Positions 1 to 7,838 of a DNA stretch of 42,605 nucleotides are shown here, in pieces. The position numbers and the translations under genes were made by a program. Source of the stretch: Novosphingobium sp. SCN 66-18 (GTDB lineage Bacteria > Pseudomonadota > Alphaproteobacteria > Sphingomonadales > Sphingomonadaceae); NCBI GenBank assembly GCA_001725355.1, contig MEGD01000028.1, positions 1 to 42,605 of the forward strand, in the 5' to 3' direction. How positions within the stretch are numbered: the first letter of the stretch is position 1; the number at the start of each line of letters is the position of its first letter. The notes beneath the pieces are model-generated. The model did not search any database and had not been told where the DNA came from. It saw only the letters and a program-made list of their open reading frames with translations.

Positions 1-16
1 CAGGAAAGGACGCGCC

Positions 17-676
17 ATGGCGACGATTCAGATCAAGGCCGGCAACCCTGTCGTCATCATCGTTGACGACGATGCCCTCGTTCGCCGGTCGCTGGAATCG
101 CTGTTCCGTTCGGTCGATTTTGCGGTCCTTGCCTTTGGCTCTGCCCATGATCTGCTCGATGCCGATTTGCCTGACGCGCCGGCTTGTCTCGTCATCGATG
201 TGCGGATGCCGCAGATGGGCGGTTTCGAATGCCATGGGCAGCTTCTCGACAGGGGCATCGACATCCCTGCCATTTTCCTCACCGGGCATGGAGACATACC
301 GATGACGGTGAAGGCGATGAAGGCCGGCGCCGTCGATTTCCTGACCAAGCCTTACCGTGAGCAGGACATACTGGAGGCGGTCTACGCGGGCCTCTCGTCA
401 GCCACGGTTAAACGGAGCGCGGACGAGCAGACGAAAGCCCTTCGCGAACGCTATGCCTTGCTGACGAGGCGTGAGCGGCAAGTCATGGATGGGGTGGTTC
501 GGGGGCTGTTGAACAAGCAGATCGCGGGGAAAATCGGGATCAGCGAGATCACCGTGAAGTTGCACCGCTCCAGCATGATGCGCAAGATGGAAATGCGCAC
601 AGTGCCCGATCTGGTGCGGGCAGCCGATGCAATCGCAACACAATTTGCATCCGACGGCTCAAAAATACCGGCTTAA
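17..676 (+). CDS. FixJ-family two-component response regulator (REC + LuxR-type HTH)
   Basis: A 219-residue DNA-binding response regulator. The receiver domain spans about residues 10-125, with an acidic pocket D17/D18, phospho-acceptor D61 (in VIDVRMP), switch T89 and conserved K111 (in LTKPY). A LuxR/FixJ helix-turn-helix follows at about 145-205 (LTRRERQVMDGVVRG, then the ISEITVKLHRSSMMRKM recognition region). The ATG is preceded by a good GGAAAGGA ribosome site at 3-10. A single-domain receiver follows on the same strand and a membrane histidine kinase converges from the right, so this is probably the output regulator of that kinase. The architecture matches FixJ/TodT/StyR-type regulators. 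The signal and target genes cannot be read from the sequence. The gene lies at the window edge, so an upstream operon partner may be missing. Confidence 0.92.
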   Translation: MATIQIKAGNPVVIIVDDDALVRRSLESLFRSVDFAVLAFGSAHDLLDADLPDAPACLVIDVRMPQMGGFECHGQLLDRGIDIPAIFLTGHGDIPMTVKAMKAGAVDFLTKPYREQDILEAVYAGLSSATVKRSADEQTKALRERYALLTRRERQVMDGVVRGLLNKQIAGKIGISEITVKLHRSSMMRKMEMRTVPDLVRAADAIATQFASDGSKIPA

Positions 677-758
677 ACTACCGTATGGTTACAGCGTGGC
701 AGCCGCCCATATATCCGGTCCATCAGGCTTTCTGAGGGAGCAGGCAGGGCCGGAAAAC

Positions 759-1127
759 ATGCGCTTGAGAAATAAAGTCATAGCCGTCATCGACGATGAT
801 GCGCGTGTTCGGGCATCCACGGCCAGCCTGCTGCGGTCGTTGGGCTATGTCGCTATGGCCTATGCCTCGGTTGCGGACTTCCTCGGATCGGCCGAGACGG
901 CGGTCGATTGCATTCTGACCGATTTGCAGATGCCTGGGCTGACCGGACTGGACCTCGGCGCTGCCCTTCTGGCGCGTGGATCCTCGGTGCCCGTGATCCT
1001 GATGACGGCATTTCCATCGCCGGGCGTGCGGGCCAAGGCGCGGATGCTGAAGATGGCAGGTTTTCTGGAGAAACCACTGCACCCCGATCGGCTTCTCGCC
1101 GTTCTTCGGCAGGCGCTTCCCGCATAA
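759..1127 (+). CDS. single-domain response regulator (stand-alone receiver)
   Basis: A receiver domain with no output domain, 122 residues from the ATG at 759. The key residues are present: acidic pocket D12/D13, phospho-acceptor D55 (LTDLQMPG), switch T83 (LMTAF) and K105 (EKP). A longer reading frame starts at 627 inside the previous gene, but its first 44 residues are not domain-like, so 759 is preferred; the ribosome site there is weak. With no DNA-binding part it may act as a phosphate sink, a relay or an allosteric partner for the neighbouring kinase (inference). Its stop lies 14 bp from the convergent kinase stop. Confidence 0.85.
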   Translation: MRLRNKVIAVIDDDARVRASTASLLRSLGYVAMAYASVADFLGSAETAVDCILTDLQMPGLTGLDLGAALLARGSSVPVILMTAFPSPGVRAKARMLKMAGFLEKPLHPDRLLAVLRQALPA

Positions 1128-1140
1128 GCCGCTCCGCAGG

Positions 1141-2775
1141 TCATACCCGCGCGGGCAGGGTTAGGGAAACCCGCGTCCCGCCCTCCGGATGGTTCGTCAG
1201 CGTTATCTGCCCGTCGTGAAGCTCCACGATGGACCTGCATATCGACAGGCCCAGCCCCATGCCGACGGGTTTCGTCGTAAAAAAGGGTTCAAAGAGCTTC
1301 TCGCGTGTTGATGCGGGCAAGCCTGGTCCGGTATCGCGCACGATGATGCCGGCCTGGTCCCCGGCGAGGCTGAGGTCGATCTCGATCAGCTTTTCCTCGC
1401 GCGACGGAATTTCCATGGCTTGAAGCGCATTGGCGATGATATTGAGCAGCAGGTGCTTCAGGAGCACCCGGTCCCCCAAGATCATCACGTCCGGGGCACA
1501 GTGGGAAAAGCTGATTCTCGCACCCTGGGCTTCCACGTCCCGCGAAGCGAACGACACGGTATTGCGGATCAGCGTATGCAGGTTCACCGGCGCATTTTCG
1601 GTCTGCGAGTTGCCGACCAGATTCCGGACGCGCTGCATGACCTCGTGAACGTTGAGCACCGCGTCATGCAGACCGGCAAGCGCCTGCCGGGCCTCGTCCA
1701 GATCCGGCACATCGCGTTCAATCCAGCGTTGCGCTGAAAACGCGAATCCCTGAACCGCGGTCAAAGGCTGATTGATCTCGTGCGCGATCATCGCCGACAT
1801 TGCTCCGAGCGCAGCGCTGCGCTGCACCTTGTCCAGTTCCGATCGCGTACGTTCGACCGTCATTTCGAGCCGCTTGCGCTGGCGAATGTCGAGGATGCTT
1901 CCGGGCACGCGATCAAGCCCGCGCTCCGGCGACAGGCTGAAGGCGACGAAGATGTCGATCGGCTCCCCGTTTGCGGCGCGAACCTGTGTTTCCGCCTGAA
2001 ACATGTCGCGCCGCTCGTCGATCGCGAGGATGCACTCGCGGAAGCTGGCATCGCTTTCGGGCAGAAAATCGCTCAGATGCTCGAAGAAGGCCTGCTTGGA
2101 CGGCACGCCCATGAGATCGAGGGCTGTTTCGTTCACATCGGTAATGCGCACGAGCGAGCGCGCCGAGACGACAAAATCGGGATTCTCGTCGAGGAACGCC
2201 GGCAGGTCCTCGACCCCGGCCGCTCGCACCGCGGCGATCGCGGCGGCCACGGGGCGAAAGTCATGTTCCCAAATCGCGACGGCCAGCGAATTGAGCGTAT
2301 CCTCATGACGGCGCTCGCCACGAATTGCCCGATCGTCCACCGCCCGCCGATGCAGCAGGAGGCCGGTCGTTACCGCATTCGCGCCCAGGCTGATGACCAT
2401 GCGCAATGTCGCATCGGCGTGAGCGGCCATGCCATGGACGAAGGCGAAGCTCGCGATGGTGAATAGCGCGCAAAGGGCCGACCATCCGAAAATGTAGGTT
2501 CGCGCCGCCCGATTGCATGCGACAAGCAGGACCAGCACGTAAAGAGTGGCGAAGGCGCTTCCAAAGTCGGTGAAGGTGTCCGCACAGAAGATTGCCACGG
2601 CGAGAAGGGCCGCCGCAATCTGCCGCGTAACCGGCAGAGAACGGGAAACGCCTGTCCCGGCCACCATTGAAGCTGCCGGATCGGCTGCAAACGCCATCCT
2701 ATGATGCAAACCGACTGACATCGTTGCATGATGGTTCAGTCGCCGGCTCGACGATAGCCCAAGGCGGGAGCCCAT
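1141..2775 (-). CDS. membrane-anchored PAS sensor histidine kinase
   Basis: A 544-residue hybrid-free histidine kinase. Hydrophobic stretches at about 52-68, 76-90, 94-115 and 123-142 suggest an N-terminal membrane domain with about four helices. A PAS-like region lies at about 160-300 (ITDVNETALDLMGVPS is a PAS signature). The HisKA box has phospho-acceptor H332 (AHEINQPLTAV), the N box is at 442-453, G1 is DTGPGL at 481-486, the F box is FEPFFTTK and G2 is GMGLGLS at 505-511. The HEINQPL sequence and overall layout resemble FixL/DctS-class kinases. No heme-binding PAS histidine can be confirmed. The start is uncertain: ATG 2775 gives the longest product, and ATG 2721 would still keep every membrane helix. 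It converges with the two response regulator genes and probably phosphorylates them. Confidence 0.9.
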   Translation of the reverse strand: MGSRLGLSSSRRLNHHATMSVGLHHRMAFAADPAASMVAGTGVSRSLPVTRQIAAALLAVAIFCADTFTDFGSAFATLYVLVLLVACNRAARTYIFGWSALCALFTIASFAFVHGMAAHADATLRMVISLGANAVTTGLLLHRRAVDDRAIRGERRHEDTLNSLAVAIWEHDFRPVAAAIAAVRAAGVEDLPAFLDENPDFVVSARSLVRITDVNETALDLMGVPSKQAFFEHLSDFLPESDASFRECILAIDERRDMFQAETQVRAANGEPIDIFVAFSLSPERGLDRVPGSILDIRQRKRLEMTVERTRSELDKVQRSAALGAMSAMIAHEINQPLTAVQGFAFSAQRWIERDVPDLDEARQALAGLHDAVLNVHEVMQRVRNLVGNSQTENAPVNLHTLIRNTVSFASRDVEAQGARISFSHCAPDVMILGDRVLLKHLLLNIIANALQAMEIPSREEKLIEIDLSLAGDQAGIIVRDTGPGLPASTREKLFEPFFTTKPVGMGLGLSICRSIVELHDGQITLTNHPEGGTRVSLTLPARV

Positions 2776-2778
2776 TTC

Positions 2779-2811
2779 ACACCCAAAAGGGGGTATTCAC
2801 CCCTCCTTGGC
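2779..2811. promoter_or_regulatory. overlapping inverted repeats upstream of the kinase gene
   Basis: Just upstream of the kinase start, ACCC (2781-2784), GGGGT (2790-2794) and ACCCC (2799-2803) form two interlocked inverted repeats around AAAAG and ATTC spacers. The arrangement could be an operator for the adjacent LuxR-type regulator. No known consensus was matched and no binding data are implied. Confidence 0.3.
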
Positions 2812-2898
2812 TCGCGCGTTGCCCGTCATGGCGATTTCCCGCCGCCATCCTGATGGAACGCGGGATCGATGCTCCCGGTCAGAGGGGCCGCTAACGGA

Positions 2899-3468
2899 TC
2901 AGGGTTGAGCGGGTACGCGAATGTCGAATGCGTTCAGCGTAATCGCGACGAGGCAGTAATAGCCGACGAGGTAGAACAGTTCGGTCGCTCCTTCACGACC
3001 GAACACTTCCAAGGCGCGATCATAGAGGGCTTGCGGCAGCACACCGCCTTTGACGAGCGTCTGGGCAACCTCGAAGGCGACCTCCTCTTCATCATCGAGA
3101 TCGTCCGGCCGATTGCCTGACGCTATCGCCTCCACCCGCGCCGCGCTCATCCCGTGAATGGCGGTCGCAACGGCGCCATGCGCGTAGATTTCGTATGCGG
3201 CGTCCAGCCGCCCGCCGGTCACCAGGATAGCAACCTGCCGGGCGCGGTCCGGGATCCTTCGTGCTTGCGTCATCGTTTGCGAGAGGTGCCAGATGCCCGA
3301 TCCGATCTCAGGATCATGCAGCCACGCGTTCCAGGGGCCGAGTAATGCGCCATCGGCCCGCGTCGTCACGAAGTTCGAATACTTGGCGCTGACGCCTGCC
3401 TTCATGCTCTCGAAGAGCGGACGCTGGGTATCGGACAACTGGCCGGGAGACAGAGGGTCAAGACGCAT
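2899..3468 (-). CDS. carboxymuconolactone decarboxylase / AhpD-like family protein
   Basis: A 189-residue all-alpha protein whose central part (RQVAILVTGGRLDAAYEIYAHGAVATAIHGMSAARVEAIASG) matches the carboxymuconolactone decarboxylase fold, with the family's tyrosine/histidine-containing helix. The AhpD-type CxxC redox pair is absent, so peroxidase activity like that of AhpD is unlikely. Members of this family without CxxC are decarboxylase-like or of unknown function. The ATG at 3468 has a GGAG ribosome site about 8-10 bases upstream. It lies between the kinase gene and tRNA-Ser on the minus strand, possibly co-transcribed with the kinase 123 bp downstream. The substrate is unknown. Confidence 0.8.
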   Translation of the reverse strand: MRLDPLSPGQLSDTQRPLFESMKAGVSAKYSNFVTTRADGALLGPWNAWLHDPEIGSGIWHLSQTMTQARRIPDRARQVAILVTGGRLDAAYEIYAHGAVATAIHGMSAARVEAIASGNRPDDLDDEEEVAFEVAQTLVKGGVLPQALYDRALEVFGREGATELFYLVGYYCLVAITLNAFDIRVPAQP

Positions 3469-3629
3469 ATCGATCGCTCCTGCTTTCGTAGCGGTCTAGC
3501 CGCTCCTGCGGCGGGCGACAGCAGGCGCGCAAAGTTTGCGTCGAATTCGGCCGGTTCATGTTTGGCCTGTCCAAATCGCCATTCCGGCCCCCGGAGAACG
3601 TGCCGCCGTTTGAATTTGCGAGGAAAATG

Positions 3630-3719
3630 TGGCGGACAGGGTGGGATTCGAACCCACGGTGAGCTTGCACCCACGGCGGTTTTCAAGACCGCTGCCTTAA
3701 ACCACTCGGCCACCTGTCC
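3630..3719 (-). tRNA. tRNA-Ser (anticodon TGA)
   Basis: Read on the minus strand, the 90-nt gene begins GGACAGG and ends CCTGTCC-G-CCA, giving a perfect 7-bp acceptor stem, a G discriminator and an encoded CCA (3630-3632). The anticodon loop CTTGAAA sits between the stem halves GCGGT and ACCGC and gives anticodon TGA, which decodes UCA. The long variable arm (GTGGGTGCAAGCTCAC) is typical of class II serine tRNAs, and the T loop TTCGAAT is present. Confidence 0.97.
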
Positions 3720-3841
3720 GCACCGGCGCGGCCCTTGGGCGCGCGGCGTGGAGGGGCGATAGCGGCGAACCGCTCCGTCGTGAAGAGGATTTGCGCCGCG
3801 GGGGATTCCCAATCGCGGCCCCCTGTGCGAGTGTCGGTCGG

Positions 3842-4894
3842 ATGACGCTTCTTGCCGGTTTCCGATCATCGTGGCGCGTGACTGCGGCCGCGCTTGCCGC
3901 CCTTGCGCTGGGTGCGCCCGCCAGCGCGCAGAACAGCAGCGAGGAAGCGGGCTTCCAGGGCTACCTCCAGCTGCTCGCCGCCAAGGCGCGCGCCGAAGGG
4001 GTGCGCGAATCGACGATCAACAGCGTGCTGCCGGGGCTGACTTTCAATCCGCGCGTGATCGCGTTCGACCGGAGTCAGCCGGGCGGCGGCCCGTCCTCTT
4101 CGATTCCGGCGTTCGAACCCTATCGCCGCAAGCATGTCGACGCGGCGCGCATCGGCGGCGGCCGGCGGCAGTACGACGCGGTGGCGGGGCAGGCCGGCGC
4201 GCTCGAGCGGCGCTATGGCGTGCCGCTGCCGATCATCCTCGCCATCTGGGGGCACGAGAGCCATTATGGCGGCTATACCGGCGATTTCGATCTGGCGCGC
4301 TCGCTGGCGACGCTGGCCTACGAAGGGCGGCGGCGCGACCTGTTCACCGAGGAATTCATCGCCCTGCTCAAGATGATGGACCGGGGCGTGCCGCGCTCCA
4401 AGCTGGTCGGCAGCTGGGCCGGGGCCTTCGGCAACCCGCAGTTCCTGCCCAGCGTCTATCTGCGCGTGGCGCAGGATGCCGATGGTGACGGGCTGGCCGA
4501 CATCTGGAGCAGCCGGGCCGATACGCTCGCGTCGATCGGCAACTATTTCCGCGATGCCGGATGGCGGCCAGGCGAGCCCTGGGGCATCGCCGTCAGCGTG
4601 CCGGACGGGCTTGACCGCGCCGCGCTGGGCACGGCGCTGGCCAGCCCGCGCTGCCCGCAGGTGTTCGCGCGGCACAGCCGCTGGAAGACCATGCGCGAAT
4701 GGCGCGCGCTGGGGCTGGCGCCGAAATCGGGCGTCTGGCCGGGCGACGACGTGCTCGCCTCTCTGCTGGAACCGGACGGGAAGGGGAGAACCGCCTACCT
4801 GCTAACCGGAAATTATCGAGTTATCCTCGATTACAACTGCTCGAACTTTTACGCTCTGTCCGTAGGACTTCTTGCAGATGAGATCAGCCGTTAG
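3842..4894 (+). CDS. lytic murein transglycosylase, MltB family (secreted)
   Basis: Cleaves peptidoglycan glycan strands in the periplasm, forming 1,6-anhydro ends. From the ATG at 3842 the protein is 350 residues with a signal peptide (WRVTAAALAALALGAPASAQ, cleavage near residue 30). The SLT/MltB catalytic region includes IWGHESHYGGYTGDFDLARSLATLAYEG, with E139 the expected catalytic acid, followed by a GAFGNPQFLPSVYLRVAQDADGDGLADIW block, which is typical of the family. No lipobox is seen, so it is probably soluble. A start at 3791 would add 17 residues before the signal peptide and is not preferred. Its 3' end overlaps the rlpA-like gene by 17 bp, implying coupled expression of two wall-remodelling proteins. 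Confidence 0.93.
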   Translation: MTLLAGFRSSWRVTAAALAALALGAPASAQNSSEEAGFQGYLQLLAAKARAEGVRESTINSVLPGLTFNPRVIAFDRSQPGGGPSSSIPAFEPYRRKHVDAARIGGGRRQYDAVAGQAGALERRYGVPLPIILAIWGHESHYGGYTGDFDLARSLATLAYEGRRRDLFTEEFIALLKMMDRGVPRSKLVGSWAGAFGNPQFLPSVYLRVAQDADGDGLADIWSSRADTLASIGNYFRDAGWRPGEPWGIAVSVPDGLDRAALGTALASPRCPQVFARHSRWKTMREWRALGLAPKSGVWPGDDVLASLLEPDGKGRTAYLLTGNYRVILDYNCSNFYALSVGLLADEISR

Positions 4895-5981
4895 CCGCTT
4901 CGCTTCCGCCACCGCGATCATTGCGGTGACGGCCCTTGCCTTTTCGGCGCCCTTGATAGGCGAGATGGCGCTGGCGAAAGGCCCGCCAGCAGCCGTTGAA
5001 GACCGCGCCGGCCCGGCGGGCGATTACCCGATGGTGCTGGGCGCGCCGTTCGTGGTCGATGGCGTGACCTACACGCCGGCCGACACGATGAACTACGACG
5101 CGGTCGGCTATGCCGGTCGCGACGACGGCGCTGGCATCAGCGGCGCGCACCGCACCCTGCCGCTGCCCAGCTACGTGGAAGTGACCGCGCTCGATTCGGG
5201 CAAGACCATCCTCGTCCGGCTTGAACGGCGCGGGCCGATGTCGGGCAAAATGCTGTTGGACCTCTCGCCCGCTGCGTGGACGCAACTGGGGCTAGTGCCG
5301 GGATCGCAGGCGCCGGTGCGCGTCCGCCGCGTCAATCCGATCGAGCCGGAACGCGCCTTGCTGCGGCAGGGCGAACAGGCCCCGGCCCGCATGGATACGC
5401 CGCCGGGCCTGCTCACCGCACTGCGCCGCAAACTGGGCACCGCGACCGGGGTGACGCTGGCGCCTGCGGGAGCTCCGGCCCCGGCGGCCACGCCACACCC
5501 CGCACCTCCCCCCGTCGCGCCGCCCAAGCCGGCGGCTTCCACGACGCCAAAGCCGACGCCACGCCCCGCTCCTTCCGCGCCGGTAACGGCGGCAACGCCC
5601 ACGCCGAAGCCGGCACCAATCGCGAAACCGGCTCCGCGTCCGACGCCTGCGCCGCATCCTGTCGCCACGCCCGCTCCCCCGCCCACGCCGCGGCCGGCGC
5701 CCATGGCGACGCCTTCGCCCAAGCCCACGCCAAAGCCGTCTCCCAAGCCCGTTCCCGCCGCTGCGCGCCAGACTGCCGGCCTCTACGTTCAGGTCGGCGC
5801 GTTTTCCACGCGACCACGGGCCGAAACGGTCGCCAAGGCCGTCGGCGGAGGCGTGACGGCCGTTGGATCGCTGTGGCGCGTGCGCAGCGGCCCCTTCGCC
5901 ACGCAGGCGGAAGCAGATGCGGCCTTGGCGAAAGCGCGTCGCTCCGGCTATGCGGATGCGCGGATTCTGCGCGCGCCCTGA
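4878..5981 (+). CDS. RlpA-like double-psi beta-barrel protein with C-terminal SPOR domain
   Basis: A 367-residue exported protein. The N-terminal signal peptide ends near AFSAPLIGEMALA. A DPBB/RlpA-like domain (about residues 50-150) carries SGAHRTLPLPSYVEVTALDSGKTILVRLERRGPMSGKMLLDLS, matching the RlpA core. A Pro/Ala/Thr/Lys-rich linker (about 185-295) follows, then a SPOR domain (LYVQVGAFSTRPRAETVAKAV...LWRVRSGPF, about 300-365), which binds denuded septal glycan. RlpA proteins are septal lytic transglycosylases. Here the histidine of the GAH motif is kept, but the loop before it is longer than usual, so activity is uncertain. ATG 4878 is favoured; an in-frame TTG lies two codons upstream. 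It follows the MltB-like gene with a 17-bp overlap. Confidence 0.88.
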   Translation: MRSAVSRFASATAIIAVTALAFSAPLIGEMALAKGPPAAVEDRAGPAGDYPMVLGAPFVVDGVTYTPADTMNYDAVGYAGRDDGAGISGAHRTLPLPSYVEVTALDSGKTILVRLERRGPMSGKMLLDLSPAAWTQLGLVPGSQAPVRVRRVNPIEPERALLRQGEQAPARMDTPPGLLTALRRKLGTATGVTLAPAGAPAPAATPHPAPPPVAPPKPAASTTPKPTPRPAPSAPVTAATPTPKPAPIAKPAPRPTPAPHPVATPAPPPTPRPAPMATPSPKPTPKPSPKPVPAAARQTAGLYVQVGAFSTRPRAETVAKAVGGGVTAVGSLWRVRSGPFATQAEADAALAKARRSGYADARILRAP

Positions 5982-6018
5982 AAGGGGCAGGGAATCCGCA
6001 AGCCTCCGGGGATGCCGA

Positions 6019-7194
6019 TTGCCTGAACGCCCGACTCTTTTACCGCTGATGACGCTGATGGCGCTGGCCGTTGGCGCGGCGCCTTCGGCCGCCACGGTGC
6101 AGGCGCCGCCGGCCATGGCCATGCCGCAACTCGATGCGCCGACGGCTTTTATGATCGATGTCAGTTCCGGGCGCGTGCTGTTCGAACGCGACGCCCATCG
6201 GCGGTTCATTCCGGCCTCGCTGACCAAGATCATGACGAGCTATGTCGCCTTCGAACTCGTCGCGCAGGGCAAGCTCTCGCTCGATCGCAAGCTGCCCGTC
6301 CGCCATGAGACCTTCAAGCAATGGCGCGGCGTGGGCAGCACCATGTTCCTGGCCGACGGCGCGGAAGTGACCGTGGCGGACCTGCTGCGCGGCATCGTCA
6401 CCGTCTCCGCCAACGATGCCTGCGTGGTGCTGGCGGAAGGCGTCGCCGGCAGCGTGCCCGCGTTCACCGCGATGATGAATGCCGAGGCGCGCAAGCTGGG
6501 CATGCGCGATACGCATTACAACACCCCCAACGGCTGGCCCGACGGGGGACAGACTTATGTCTCGGCAGCCGATCTCGCCACGCTGAGCCAGGCGCTGATC
6601 CTGCGTCATCCCCAGCTCTACCGCCGCTTCTATGGCCACGCGAAAATGGATTGGGATGGCATCGAGCAGGAAAACCACAACCCGCTTTACGGCTACACCG
6701 CCGGCGCGGACGGGGTGAAAACCGGCTTCACCAACGAGGCCGGCTACGGTTTCGTGGGGTCGGCCATCCGCAACGGCCGGCGCATCATCATGGTCGTCGG
6801 GGGCTATGACAAGCCGGCCCTGCGCGCGAAGCAGTCGCGCGATTTCATGGAATGGGGGTTCGCCGCCTGGCGGGATCGGCCGCTATACGGCCCCGGCGCG
6901 CTGGTGGGTGAAGCGCGCGTGCGAGGCGGCACAACCCGCGCGGTGCGGCTGATCGCGCCCCGGGCGCTGGCGATTTCGATGCCGGCGGGCGCGCGCGCGG
7001 GCTATACGCTCTCGATCCGGTACAAGGGGCCGCTGCGCGCCCCCATCGCCAAGGGGCAGGAAGTCGCCACGCTGATCGCCAAGGTTCCCGGCTTGCCCGA
7101 TGAACGCCTGCCGCTGATCGCGGCGGATGCCGTGGGCACCGGCGGTCCGGTGGCGCGGATGCGCGATGGCCTGCTTTCGCTGGTCGGCCGATGA
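6019..7194 (+). CDS. D-alanyl-D-alanine carboxypeptidase (PBP5/6-type, peptidase S11)
   Basis: Removes the terminal D-Ala from peptidoglycan pentapeptides in the periplasm. The serine-penicillin enzyme motifs are all present: SxxK as SLTK (S67-K70), SxN as SAN (130-132) and KTG (234-236). A C-terminal PBP5 domain follows (about 300-380, ending in the amphipathic MRDGLLSLVGR membrane anchor). The start is probably TTG 6019, which has GGGGA at 6008-6012 six bases upstream and yields a complete signal peptide (PERPTLLPLMTLMALAVGAAPSAA). ATG 6049 would give a shorter, less charged leader. The stop overlaps the tmk start by ATGA, so it is co-translated with a DNA precursor gene. Confidence 0.93.
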   Translation: MPERPTLLPLMTLMALAVGAAPSAATVQAPPAMAMPQLDAPTAFMIDVSSGRVLFERDAHRRFIPASLTKIMTSYVAFELVAQGKLSLDRKLPVRHETFKQWRGVGSTMFLADGAEVTVADLLRGIVTVSANDACVVLAEGVAGSVPAFTAMMNAEARKLGMRDTHYNTPNGWPDGGQTYVSAADLATLSQALILRHPQLYRRFYGHAKMDWDGIEQENHNPLYGYTAGADGVKTGFTNEAGYGFVGSAIRNGRRIIMVVGGYDKPALRAKQSRDFMEWGFAAWRDRPLYGPGALVGEARVRGGTTRAVRLIAPRALAISMPAGARAGYTLSIRYKGPLRAPIAKGQEVATLIAKVPGLPDERLPLIAADAVGTGGPVARMRDGLLSLVGR

Positions 7195-7838
7195 CGCCGA
7201 TAACGCCGATGACAGGGCGCTTCATCGCATTCGAGGGCGGCGAGGGGGCTGGGAAGTCCACGCAGGCCCATTTGCTGGCCGAGGCACTGCGCCGGCGCGG
7301 GGTGGAAGTGATCGTCACGCGCGAGCCCGGCGGTACCGCCGGCGCCGAAGCGATCCGCGCGCTGTTGCTGTCCACCGAGGGCGAGGGCTGGGGCGCCAGG
7401 GCCGAAGCGCTGCTGTTCGCCGCGGCGCGGGCCGATCATGTCGAACGGCTGATCCGTCCGGCACTGGCGCGTGGGGGCTGGGTGATCTGCGACCGGTTCC
7501 TCGACAGCAGCCGCGCCTACCAGGGCGGCGGTGGCGGCCTTTCGGATGACGACATTCGCACTCTGCACCGGATCGGCAGCGAGGGACTGCTCCCTGACCT
7601 CACGCTCCTGCTGGAACTGCCGGCGGATGAGGCGGAGAGAAGGCTGACCTTGCGCGACACGAATGGCGCGGATCGCATCGGCGGGCGCGCGGCTGCCTAT
7701 CACGCGCGCGTGGCCGGCGCGTTCCGGCGGTTTGCCGAGGAAGAGCCGACCCGTTTTGTCCGGATCGACGCCGCCGGATCGCCCGAGGCGGTGCACGATC
7801 GCATCGTTGCCGCGCTCGATCGGTTGCCACGGTCATGA
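7191..7838 (+). CDS. tmk: thymidylate kinase
   Basis: Phosphorylates dTMP to dTDP with ATP. The 215-residue protein has the P-loop GGEGAGKST near residues 15-23, the REPGGT motif (TREPGGTAGAEAIR), DRFLDSSRAYQGGG (the substrate-binding DR(Y/F) motif) and a LID region with arginines (DEAERRLTLRDTNGADRI). ATG 7191 overlaps the previous stop; ATG 7209 (MTGRFIAFEGG) is an alternative only six codons in. Its stop overlaps the holB start by ATGA. tmk next to holB is a very common bacterial arrangement. Confidence 0.97.
   Translation: MTPITPMTGRFIAFEGGEGAGKSTQAHLLAEALRRRGVEVIVTREPGGTAGAEAIRALLLSTEGEGWGARAEALLFAAARADHVERLIRPALARGGWVICDRFLDSSRAYQGGGGGLSDDDIRTLHRIGSEGLLPDLTLLLELPADEAERRLTLRDTNGADRIGGRAAAYHARVAGAFRRFAEEEPTRFVRIDAAGSPEAVHDRIVAALDRLPRS

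Noticed and set aside
2899-3468. AhpD alkylhydroperoxidase
   Set aside because: The CxxC redox pair required for AhpD peroxidase chemistry is missing, so only the wider family name is used.
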